Below are positions 49,543-57,369 of a stretch of 64,000 nt of DNA, in pieces. Position numbers and translations under genes: made by a program. Below the pieces are notes generated by a model. It ran no database searches, was not told the DNA's origin, and saw only the letters and a list, made by a program, of their open reading frames with translations. Source of the stretch: Chryseobacterium shigense. GTDB taxonomy: Bacteria; Bacteroidota; Bacteroidia; Flavobacteriales; Weeksellaceae. Where the stretch lies: the NCBI RefSeq assembly GCF_900156575.1, contig NZ_FTNY01000005.1, positions 1 to 64,000 on the forward strand, given 5' to 3'. Each line of letters opens with the position of its first letter. Position 1 is the stretch's first letter.

Positions 49543-51708
49543 TTAAAATTTATATCCTATTGATAGTCTCCAGTTACGCGGAGCGTTATAGATCCATGCG
49601 TAAGAACCGTCATCTGATCTGTAACCGCTGTAAAGCTTTCTGTTCAGGACGTTGTTCAGTAATAGGTTAACATCGAATTTTTTGGCTACGTAAGAGATCC
49701 CGAAGTTGGTGTCAAAATAATCTTCCAGACTCTGGTCATATTTGGCGGTGGTTCCAAACCACGACTGTCTTCCTCCCTGATATTGGTATCCGGCCGAAAT
49801 ACCGAATCCTTTTAACTGACCATGCTCAAATCTGTAGCTTAACCAGGTGTTTTGTACGTTTTTGGCATTTCCGGGAGCAGCCGTTCCAATTCTTGAAAGA
49901 TCTGTATCTTCTGTCACGATCGCATCGGTATATGCATAGTTTATGACAACATTTAACCCTCTTACGATTTCACCTTTGATATCTGCTTCAAATCCTCTTG
50001 CTCTTTGTTCACCAATGGCCAGTTTGAATGGATAATTAAAGGTGATATTATCAGGATTAAGTACACCGTGTTCTTTGTCGTCTACACTTATGTTTTTTCT
50101 TTTAATTTCATAAACAGCGAAAGTAGAGTTCCATTTGCCGTTGAACCAGTCTTTTTTCAATCCAAATTCTATATTTTGCCCTTTTAATGGAGCCGGAATA
50201 TTGGTGTTGGTATAACTTGCTACTGACTGAGGAACAAATGTTTTATCAAAAACTCCATACACTGAAAGATCATCCTTAATAGAGTAACTGGCACCAGCTC
50301 TTGGTGTAAATTCTCCCGCTTGATCAGGTTTTATCGGATCTAAATTAGGATATCCCGAGAATGTTGTCCCGCTTGTATATCTTCCTGCCAGTGTAATACG
50401 GAGCTTATTGTTAAGCATTTCTATTTGATCCTGAGCATAATAAGAGGTGTATTTTACTCCCTGATCATTATAGTAATTAGCATTTCGGTTTAGATAATAA
50501 GCACTTTCAGGAGGCAATGTACCAGGATTTACACCATAAATAATATTGTGGACATCAATAGATCCTCCATCACCTAAATAAGAGAAATCAGCCTGGTATT
50601 TTCTATTTCCATAATCGAATCCGGCAATGATTTTATGAGTAATATTTCCTGTTTGTAGACTTCCTCTAACGTAGGTCTGGAATATATTGTTTTTTCCAAG
50701 AGCCTGCCAGTTGCTTAAAGATCTGCTTAAAATATTGGGATCTGAACCATAGAAACCGCCCCACCATGAGCCACCGTCATAATTCATATCCATGTAGGCA
50801 TATTGTGTGCTCCAAATCCAGTCTTTGAATAACTTCTGATCTAAGCTTAAAAATAAACTCTGATCTTTCACTTCTGTTTTTTTGAAGTTAGGATCATTAA
50901 AATTAGTATGAACATTGAGTGACGCATAGCCGTCATTAGACATCAGGTAGGCACCCGGCTGATTGAATTTTAAATACTGATAATTGTATTGGGCAGTGAA
51001 CGTAGTTGTTTTTGTTGGTCTGAATGTAATAGATGGAGCAATGATAATTTTGCTTGTCTTATCATTTTCCGACCATGATTTGTTGGAGCTTCCCATTAAG
51101 TTTAAACGGTAGTCCAGAACACCGTCTTTCACGATAACCCCGTCAAGATCTGCTTCTCCTCTGAAAAGGTTGTAACTTCCTGTTGTGAATCTTACGCTGT
51201 TGGCGAATTTTCCAGTGGGTTTTTTCGTTACTACATTATAAAATCCTGCTGGATCACCCATAGATCCCATGAATCCTGCGGGTCCTTTTACAAATTCTAT
51301 TCTATCGATAATGGATGCGTCCGGGTTGATGGGTCCCCAGGTAGAAGAGACGTTCATTCCGTTCATATATGTAGCAATACTTGCTCCTCTCATGAAAACG
51401 TTGGAATAAACATTGTCCCAGTGTTCTACTTTTCTGGCTCCGCTGACGTTACGGACAATTCCTTCAGACATATTTAATGTAATCTGGTCATTCAAAACCT
51501 GACCACTGATAGACTGTACATTCTGTGGAAGCTCAATAAGAGGAGTCTGTAGCCTTAACGATCCCGAGACCTCATTCAGTTTATATTTTTGATAATATCG
51601 TCCGTTGACAACAACTTCCTCGATGTCATTCGATTTAATGGTGTCTTTTTTCTGAGACAAGACCAGCATAGAACCCAACATTGAGGCACAGATCAGTACA
51701 TTTTTCAT
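49543..51708 (-). CDS. TonB-dependent siderophore receptor (copy B)
   Basis: A 721-residue FhuE/FoxA-type outer-membrane receptor. A signal peptide (MKNVLICASMLGSMLVLSQ) is followed by the TonB box region DIEEVVVNG and a plug domain with TPLIELPQNVQSISGQVL, FMRGASIATYMNG and FVKGPAGFMGSMGDPAGFYN. A 22-strand barrel ends WRLSIGYKF. It is the first gene of the receptor-PepSY-receptor-PepSY operon and has its own promoter (51726). It is only distantly similar to copy A, so the two probably carry different siderophores. The frame to 51813 extends through the promoter and is rejected. Confidence 0.92.
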   Translation of the reverse strand: MKNVLICASMLGSMLVLSQKKDTIKSNDIEEVVVNGRYYQKYKLNEVSGSLRLQTPLIELPQNVQSISGQVLNDQITLNMSEGIVRNVSGARKVEHWDNVYSNVFMRGASIATYMNGMNVSSTWGPINPDASIIDRIEFVKGPAGFMGSMGDPAGFYNVVTKKPTGKFANSVRFTTGSYNLFRGEADLDGVIVKDGVLDYRLNLMGSSNKSWSENDKTSKIIIAPSITFRPTKTTTFTAQYNYQYLKFNQPGAYLMSNDGYASLNVHTNFNDPNFKKTEVKDQSLFLSLDQKLFKDWIWSTQYAYMDMNYDGGSWWGGFYGSDPNILSRSLSNWQALGKNNIFQTYVRGSLQTGNITHKIIAGFDYGNRKYQADFSYLGDGGSIDVHNIIYGVNPGTLPPESAYYLNRNANYYNDQGVKYTSYYAQDQIEMLNNKLRITLAGRYTSGTTFSGYPNLDPIKPDQAGEFTPRAGASYSIKDDLSVYGVFDKTFVPQSVASYTNTNIPAPLKGQNIEFGLKKDWFNGKWNSTFAVYEIKRKNISVDDKEHGVLNPDNITFNYPFKLAIGEQRARGFEADIKGEIVRGLNVVINYAYTDAIVTEDTDLSRIGTAAPGNAKNVQNTWLSYRFEHGQLKGFGISAGYQYQGGRQSWFGTTAKYDQSLEDYFDTNFGISYVAKKFDVNLLLNNVLNRKLYSGYRSDDGSYAWIYNAPRNWRLSIGYKF

Positions 51709-51725
51709 GAAAGTCAAATTTTTTG

Positions 51726-51733
51726 CAAATATA
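51726..51733 (-). promoter_or_regulatory. -7 element of the iron-uptake operon
   Basis: TATATTTG on the minus strand, 17 nt before the ATG at 51708. A palindrome TGATA-TT-TATCA (51767-51778) lies further upstream and could be an operator, but it does not match a full Fur box. Confidence 0.5.
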
Positions 51734-51801
51734 TTGTTTTTAATTGTTCTAAATAAATAACAGAATTGATATTTATCATGAATTATTAGGCGCTGAATAA
51801 C

Positions 51802-51837
51802 AAAACCCCGCATCAGACGGTGCTGATGCGGGGTTTT
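51802..51837 (-). terminator. Terminator of secA
   Basis: AAAACCCCGCATCAG pairs perfectly with CTGATGCGGGGTTTT (15 bp) around ACGGTG; T-rich on both strands. Confidence 0.9.
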
Positions 51838-51860
51838 TATGAGATTTTATTATAGATTTC

Positions 51861-54800
51861 TTAAGCCGGAATTTCTCCTTTGTATAAGAAAGAAATAATT
51901 TCTTTGTTCATTTTATCAACCATTTCGCTGAATAAGTGGAATGATTCCTGTTTGTAAATTACCAATGGATCTTTCTGTTCGTAAACAGCACCTTGAGAAG
52001 ATCTTCTCAGGTCATCCATTTCACGAAGGTGAAGTTTCCAGTTTTCATCGATGATGGATAAAGTAATATTCTTTTCAAAATCATTGATCAGACTTTCACA
52101 CTGAGTATCATAAGCTTCCTTAAGGTCAGCCACAATCGTCATGGTTTTGTGTCCGTCTGTGAAAGGAACCTGAATCATTTTAAACATTGATCCTTGATTC
52201 TGATAAACGTTCTCAATGATAGGGAATGATTTTTCTTTCAATAAGTTCAGTTTCATTCTGTAATCTTCCTGAGCTGCTTTGAACACAAGATCCGTTAATT
52301 CAGGAATCTGCTTGCTCTTGAAGTCATTTTCAGAAACCGGAGATTCCATAGTGAAGAACTTAATGATATCGAATTCGAAATCTTTATAGTTTCCTGTAGC
52401 CTTTCCTTTCGTAACGATGGAGTTGGAAACATCAAAGATCATATTCGTAATGTCATACTTCAGGTGATCCCCAAAAAGAGCATTCTTTCTTCTCTTATAG
52501 ATCACATCACGCTGCTTGTTCATGACGTCATCATACTCAAGAAGTCTCTTTCTGATCCCGAAGTTGTTTTCTTCTACTTTTTTCTGAGCTCTTTCGATCG
52601 ACTTGCTGATCATAGAGTGCTGAATCACCTCGCCTTCCTTATGGCCCATTCTGTCCATCATTTTCGCGATTCTTTCAGAACCGAACAAACGCATCAGATT
52701 ATCTTCAAGAGAGACATAGAACTGAGAGCTTCCAGGATCTCCCTGACGTCCCGCTCTACCTCTTAACTGTCTGTCTACACGTCTTGAATCGTGTCTTTCT
52801 GTACCGATAATGGCTAAACCTCCCGCTTCTTTTACTTCTTTGGAAAGCTTGATATCCGTACCACGACCTGCCATGTTCGTTGCAATCGTTACAACTCCCG
52901 GCTGTCCTGCTCCGGCAACGATTTCCGCTTCCTTTTTGTGAAGCTTTGCGTTCAATACCTGGTGAGGAATTTTTCTTAGCTGAAGGGCTTTAGAAAGCAA
53001 TTGAGAAATTTCTACAGAAGTTGTACCTACCAGTACAGGTCTTTTAGCGGCTGTTAATTTTTCAATTTCTTCAATGACAGCGTTATATTTTTCACGGTTA
53101 GTTTTGAAAACCAAATCCTGTTTGTCATGTCTTAAAATAGGACGGTTCGTAGGAATGACTACAACATCCAGTTTGTAGATCTCCCAAAGTTCTCCCGCCT
53201 CTGTTTCAGCAGTACCTGTCATCCCCGCAAGTTTGTTGTACATACGGAAATAATTCTGAAGCGTTACTGTTGCAAAGGTTTGCGTAGCAGCTTCAATTTT
53301 TACGTTTTCTTTAGCTTCAATCGCCTGGTGAAGACCGTCTGAATAACGTCTTCCTTCCATGATACGACCCGTCTGCTCATCAACGATTTTTACTTCACCG
53401 TCTATTACCACATACTCATCATCTTTTTCGAATAGAGTATAAGCTTTCAATAGCTGGCTCATTGTGTGTACACGCTCAGACTTTTCAGCGAAGTCAGAGA
53501 AAAGTTTTTCTTTAGCTTCGAATTCTTCTTCTTTAGATAGGTTTTTTGCCTCAACTTCAGCAATTTCTGTTCCGATATCCGGAAGAACGAAGAAGTTGTT
53601 GTCAGAATTCCCCTGAGACATATATTCTACTCCTTTATCGGTAAGATCTACCTGATTGTTTTTCTCTTCAATAACGAAGTAAAGGTCTTTATCTACGATC
53701 GGCATGTCACGGTTGTTGTCCTGCATATACTGCGCTTCAACTTTCTGAAGCAAGGCTCTGTTTCCGCTTTCCGATAAGAATTTGATTAATTGTCTGTTTT
53801 TAGGAAGACCTCTGTAGGCCTGAAGCAATTTGAATCCTCCTTCTTTGGTGTTTCCTGCAGCGATTAATTTTTTCGCTTCATTAAAGATTGCAGAAACTGT
53901 TTTCTTCTGAACTTCCACGATTCTGTCGATAGAAGGCTTAAGAACATCAAATTCCTGTCTGTCTCCCTGAGGAACCGGACCGGAAATAATGAGGGGTGTT
54001 CTGGCATCATCTACCAATACAGAGTCAACTTCATCCACGATTGCAAAGTTTAATTCTCTTTGTACCAATTCTGAAGGGGAGGTTACCATATTATCTCTCA
54101 GATAATCGAACCCGAATTCGTTGTTTGTTCCGTAAGTAATATCTGAGTTGTAGGCTTTTCTTCTTCCGTCTGAGTTCGGCTGGTGATTATCGATACAATC
54201 GATAGACATTCCGTGGAACTGATAAAGAGGTCCCATCCAAGCGGAGTCTCTTTTGGCAAGGTAGTCGTTCACCGTTACTACGTGAACTCCTCTTTCTGTA
54301 AGTGAATTCAGATAAATTGGTAATGTTCCTACCAATGTTTTACCTTCACCCGTTGCCATTTCGGTGATTTTTCCGCTGTGAAGAATAACCCCTCCGATAA
54401 ACTGAACATCATAATGGACCATATCCCAAACGACAGGCGTTCCGGCTGCGTCCCAAGAGTTTTTCCAGATTGCGTTGTCTCCCTGAATTTCTACAAAATC
54501 TTTACCCGCAGCGACCAATTGTCTGTCCCAGTCAGTGGCTTTAGTGCTGATTTGTCCGTTCTGCGCCCATCTTCTTGCTGTTTCTTTTACCAGGGCAAAA
54601 GCTTCAGGAAGGATTTGGCCAAGAACTTTCTCTTCAATTTCGTAGGATTCTTTTTTAAGAGTCTCAATCTTTGTGAAAAGAGCTTCTTTTTCATCAACGT
54701 TCGTTGAATTCTTGATCTGCTCCTGTACTTGTTCTATTTGAGCTGTGATTTTGCTGGTTGCAGATTTGATATTTTCTTTAAACTCAGCAGTTTTCTCTCT

Positions 54801-54935
54801 CAAACCATCATCAGACAATTGCTGAATATTTGGTTCAACAGCTTTGATTTTTGTTACAACTTTTTTTACTTCTTTTAGGTCCTGCGCTTTTTTGTCTCCC
54901 AAAAACCCTTTAAGAACTTTGTTTAAAAAACTCAT
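51861..54935 (-). CDS. secA: Preprotein translocase ATPase SecA, no C-terminal zinc motif
   Basis: A 1024-residue motor of Sec protein export. NBD1 has Walker A MATGEGKTLVGTLP and the DExx box IVDEVDSVLVDDARTPL; NBD2 has IATNMAGRGTDIKL and QLRGRAGRQGDPGSSQFY. The preprotein crosslinking, helical wing and scaffold regions follow. The protein ends SFLYKGEIPA without the CxCx8CH zinc-binding tail that binds SecB and lipids in many SecA proteins. Compared with E. coli it carries inserts, as usual in Bacteroidota. Confidence 0.97.
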   Translation of the reverse strand: MSFLNKVLKGFLGDKKAQDLKEVKKVVTKIKAVEPNIQQLSDDGLREKTAEFKENIKSATSKITAQIEQVQEQIKNSTNVDEKEALFTKIETLKKESYEIEEKVLGQILPEAFALVKETARRWAQNGQISTKATDWDRQLVAAGKDFVEIQGDNAIWKNSWDAAGTPVVWDMVHYDVQFIGGVILHSGKITEMATGEGKTLVGTLPIYLNSLTERGVHVVTVNDYLAKRDSAWMGPLYQFHGMSIDCIDNHQPNSDGRRKAYNSDITYGTNNEFGFDYLRDNMVTSPSELVQRELNFAIVDEVDSVLVDDARTPLIISGPVPQGDRQEFDVLKPSIDRIVEVQKKTVSAIFNEAKKLIAAGNTKEGGFKLLQAYRGLPKNRQLIKFLSESGNRALLQKVEAQYMQDNNRDMPIVDKDLYFVIEEKNNQVDLTDKGVEYMSQGNSDNNFFVLPDIGTEIAEVEAKNLSKEEEFEAKEKLFSDFAEKSERVHTMSQLLKAYTLFEKDDEYVVIDGEVKIVDEQTGRIMEGRRYSDGLHQAIEAKENVKIEAATQTFATVTLQNYFRMYNKLAGMTGTAETEAGELWEIYKLDVVVIPTNRPILRHDKQDLVFKTNREKYNAVIEEIEKLTAAKRPVLVGTTSVEISQLLSKALQLRKIPHQVLNAKLHKKEAEIVAGAGQPGVVTIATNMAGRGTDIKLSKEVKEAGGLAIIGTERHDSRRVDRQLRGRAGRQGDPGSSQFYVSLEDNLMRLFGSERIAKMMDRMGHKEGEVIQHSMISKSIERAQKKVEENNFGIRKRLLEYDDVMNKQRDVIYKRRKNALFGDHLKYDITNMIFDVSNSIVTKGKATGNYKDFEFDIIKFFTMESPVSENDFKSKQIPELTDLVFKAAQEDYRMKLNLLKEKSFPIIENVYQNQGSMFKMIQVPFTDGHKTMTIVADLKEAYDTQCESLINDFEKNITLSIIDENWKLHLREMDDLRRSSQGAVYEQKDPLVIYKQESFHLFSEMVDKMNKEIISFLYKGEIPA

Positions 54936-54951
54936 AAATTTTTTGCTTTAT

Positions 54952-54974
54952 GCTTAAAGTAATATGCTTTAAGC
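54952..54974. repeat. Short hairpin upstream of secA
   Basis: GCTTAAAG pairs with CTTTAAGC around TAATATG, right before the secA start. It belongs to a GCTTAAAG-type word family that also makes the hairpin at 55022. Confidence 0.4.
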
Positions 54975-55021
54975 GTTGTATTGATACGCTTATCGTGTGA
55001 ATTATATATAAAAAAAGGGCA

Positions 55022-55053
55022 AATAAGCTCTAAGCTACTGCTTAAAGCTTATT
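55022..55053 (-). terminator. Terminator of the DUF2795 gene
   Basis: AATAAGCT pairs with AGCTTATT and, inside one C/A mismatch, TAAGC with GCTTA around TACT. A run of A's at 55011-55017 gives T's on the minus strand. Confidence 0.65.
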
Positions 55054-55060
55054 GCTTTAA

Positions 55061-55282
55061 TTAATATTCGTCTTCGTTCCAAAGGAAATCCTCGTCGGTA
55101 GGATAATCGCTCCATACCTCTTCGATAGATTCATAGATCTCTCCTTCGTCCTCGATAGCCTGAAGGTTTTCTACAACTTCCATTGGTGCACCAGTTCTGA
55201 TTGCATAGTCAATAAGTTCTGCTTTTGTCATCGGCCAAGGCGCGTCACTTAAATAGGAGGCTAGTTCTAATGTCCAGTACAT
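55061..55282 (-). CDS. DUF2795 domain protein
   Basis: A 73-residue acidic protein with the DUF2795 pattern: LELASYLSDAPWPMTKAELIDYAIRTGAP, here split by residues about 5-33, and the tail EVWSDYPTDEDFLWNEDEY. Many flavobacteria carry it next to secA. The domain is helical and small, possibly nucleic-acid- or protein-binding; the function is unknown. It has its own terminator before secA. Confidence 0.88.
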   Translation of the reverse strand: MYWTLELASYLSDAPWPMTKAELIDYAIRTGAPMEVVENLQAIEDEGEIYESIEEVWSDYPTDEDFLWNEDEY

Positions 55283-55424
55283 AATTTTCTAATTTTTTTG
55301 CAAAAGTATAAAATTAGCTTATATTATACGCTTTTTTATACTTGATTTTCAATTCTTTTTGATTAATTTTTGTTCATTGTCCGTCATAGACTGCATTACA
55401 GCTGCACCGGAAACTTATATGATG

Positions 55425-56447
55425 TCATTTTCTCAAAAACCATTCCACAAATTTTTTTATGCCATTTTGGAAGTCGGTGTCTGGTTGGTAGCCTATTAAT
55501 GTCTTCGCTTTTGTGATATCTGCATTGGTTTTCAGGACATCTCCCGGCTGCATTGGCAGAATTTTCCTCGTGGCAGGAATTTTCAGAGTATTTTCAAGGG
55601 TCGCCAGCATTTCAGATAAAGTCACCACTTCGCTTTCCCCAAGGTTGATAATTTCATAAACACCGGCATGAGCCTCCAAATAAAGAATAGATTTCGTTAT
55701 ACCGTCGATAATATCATCAATATAAGTATAATCTCTGGCCGTATTTCCATCACCGTAGAACGGGATTTCCCCACCTTCCGAGATCAGTCTGGTAAACTTG
55801 TGAATGGCAAGGTCCGGTCTTTGTCTGGGACCATATACCGTGAAAAAGCGTAAATGGATCATATCGATATGATACAGGTTGTGGTAAACATGTCCTAAAA
55901 TTTCACCACTTCTTTTTGTTGCTGCATAAGGCGAAATAGGATGATCTACATTATCTGTTTCAGCAAATGGGATCTTTTCATTATTGCCGTAAACACTTGA
56001 TGAAGAGGCGCATATAAATTTATTGATATTGAATTCTTTACAGAGCTCCCAAAGATTCATGGTGCCGCGGACATTGACTTCCTCATATTCCAAAGGTCTT
56101 TCAATGGAAGGGCGTACCCCTGCAAGCGCTGCAAGATGGATAACAAGGTCTATATCGTGACTTTTAAAAATATTTTCAAGGCCTTTTTTATCACGGATAT
56201 CCTGATAATACAGCTGATAATGGTCTGACCGGGAAATGTCAGTTAAATAGCTGATGTCGGTCTCTTTGTCCGAAAACTTAAAATCCGGATTTTGATCAAT
56301 AGACTGTAAAGTATTTTTAATTTTTATCTGATAATTGTAGAAATCATCAAAATTGTCAACGTTTATGACAGAATGTCCATTTCTTAATAATTTTTCTATT
56401 AAATGGGAACCTATAAACCCGCTTCCTCCAGTTACAAGATAAGTCAT
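55425..56447 (-). CDS. NAD-dependent nucleotide-sugar epimerase/dehydratase
   Basis: A 340-residue extended short-chain dehydrogenase. The NAD loop TGGSGFIGSHL is at residues 6-16, with LAALAGVRPSIERP, then the Ser in CASSSSVYG and the catalytic Tyr-Lys of SPYAATKRSGE. FTVYGPRQRPDLA and DYTYIDDIIDGI bind the sugar nucleotide. It resembles UDP-glucuronate 4-epimerases/GalE-like enzymes (the RPSIERP loop is typical of UDP-glucuronate epimerase), so it probably supplies a capsule or lipopolysaccharide sugar. Stand-alone gene, divergent from the DUF2797 gene. Confidence 0.9.
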   Translation of the reverse strand: MTYLVTGGSGFIGSHLIEKLLRNGHSVINVDNFDDFYNYQIKIKNTLQSIDQNPDFKFSDKETDISYLTDISRSDHYQLYYQDIRDKKGLENIFKSHDIDLVIHLAALAGVRPSIERPLEYEEVNVRGTMNLWELCKEFNINKFICASSSSVYGNNEKIPFAETDNVDHPISPYAATKRSGEILGHVYHNLYHIDMIHLRFFTVYGPRQRPDLAIHKFTRLISEGGEIPFYGDGNTARDYTYIDDIIDGITKSILYLEAHAGVYEIINLGESEVVTLSEMLATLENTLKIPATRKILPMQPGDVLKTNADITKAKTLIGYQPDTDFQNGIKKFVEWFLRK

Positions 56448-56533
56448 TTGTGATTTTTTAATGCTGTAAAAATATAAATTTACTTTTTGAAAATATAATC
56501 ATTAAATTTACTTAAAAAAGTAATATAAATAGT

Positions 56534-57331
56534 ATGCAGTTTCAAGGGCAAATTTTAAAAATGACAAGCTTCGACGCACAGCCGATCCAATATTATCTGA
56601 ATCTTTCAGGAGATCTTATCCATATGAATGAGCTTTTCGGAAAAGAATTACGGATAAAACATGTGGGGTTTCAGTGTGTGAACTGCGGAGAAGATAAAAC
56701 TATTTATAGAATGGGGTTCTGCAAAAGCTGTTTCTTCGAAAGCCCGTATGCGAGCGATACGATCATTCGTCCCGAGCTTTCAACAGCGCATCTGGGAGTG
56801 GGTGAACGCGATCTGGAAGTGGAAAAGCAGATCCAGTTGCAGCCTCACACCGTATATCTTGCCTATACAGGTGATGTCAAAGTAGGTGTGACAAGAAATA
56901 CCCAGATCCCTACAAGATGGATTGATCAGGGAGCTACTTTTGCGTTGCCGATTGCCAGAACAGAGAACCGCTATGAGGCAGGAATGATAGAAGTTGCTTT
57001 GAAAGAACACCTTCCGGATAAAACGAACTGGAGAAAAATGCTTCAGGATGATTTTGAAGGAGAGATGGATCTTGCTGATTTTCAACAAAAGATCAGACAG
57101 TATTTCCCTGAGGATTTTCAGAAATTCTATAGTGAAGGAGAAGATCTATGGAGATTCGATTACCCTTTTGAAAAGCCGGAAAAAGTAACCTCATTCACAT
57201 TAGATAAAAAACCTGAATTCACCGGAAAACTTGCAGGCATTAAAGGACAGTACCTGAGCTTTCAGGGAGGCGATTTTATTAATGTCAGAGGGCATGAAGG
57301 CTATGTGATCGAGCTGGAGATTAAAAATTAA
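56534..57331 (+). CDS. DUF2797 domain protein
   Basis: A 265-residue protein of the DUF2797 family. A zinc-ribbon-like set CVNCGEDKTIYRMGFCKSC (residues about 49-67) is followed by PHTVYLAYTGDVKVGVTRNTQIPTRW-type residues about 113-140, with WIDQGA and YEAGMIEVALKEHLPDKTNWRKML after it, as in other members. The ..YLAYTGDVKVGVTR.. segment looks like a GIY-YIG fold, so DNA or RNA binding is possible. The fragment has no known function. It starts divergently from the epimerase gene; the large AsmA-like gene follows after 38 nt. Confidence 0.85.
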   Translation: MQFQGQILKMTSFDAQPIQYYLNLSGDLIHMNELFGKELRIKHVGFQCVNCGEDKTIYRMGFCKSCFFESPYASDTIIRPELSTAHLGVGERDLEVEKQIQLQPHTVYLAYTGDVKVGVTRNTQIPTRWIDQGATFALPIARTENRYEAGMIEVALKEHLPDKTNWRKMLQDDFEGEMDLADFQQKIRQYFPEDFQKFYSEGEDLWRFDYPFEKPEKVTSFTLDKKPEFTGKLAGIKGQYLSFQGGDFINVRGHEGYVIELEIKN

Positions 57332-57369
57332 TTTCCTTATATTCAAACAACTACCACCAAATCTCAAAT

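Noticed and set aside
51767..51778. TGATA-TT-TATCA palindrome as a Fur box
   Set aside because: It is shorter than the 15-19 bp Fur consensus and lies a little far upstream; kept only as a note on the promoter.
51709..51813. 35 residues before receptor B
   Set aside because: They cover the promoter and have no signal-peptide character; the ATG at 51708 begins a good signal peptide.
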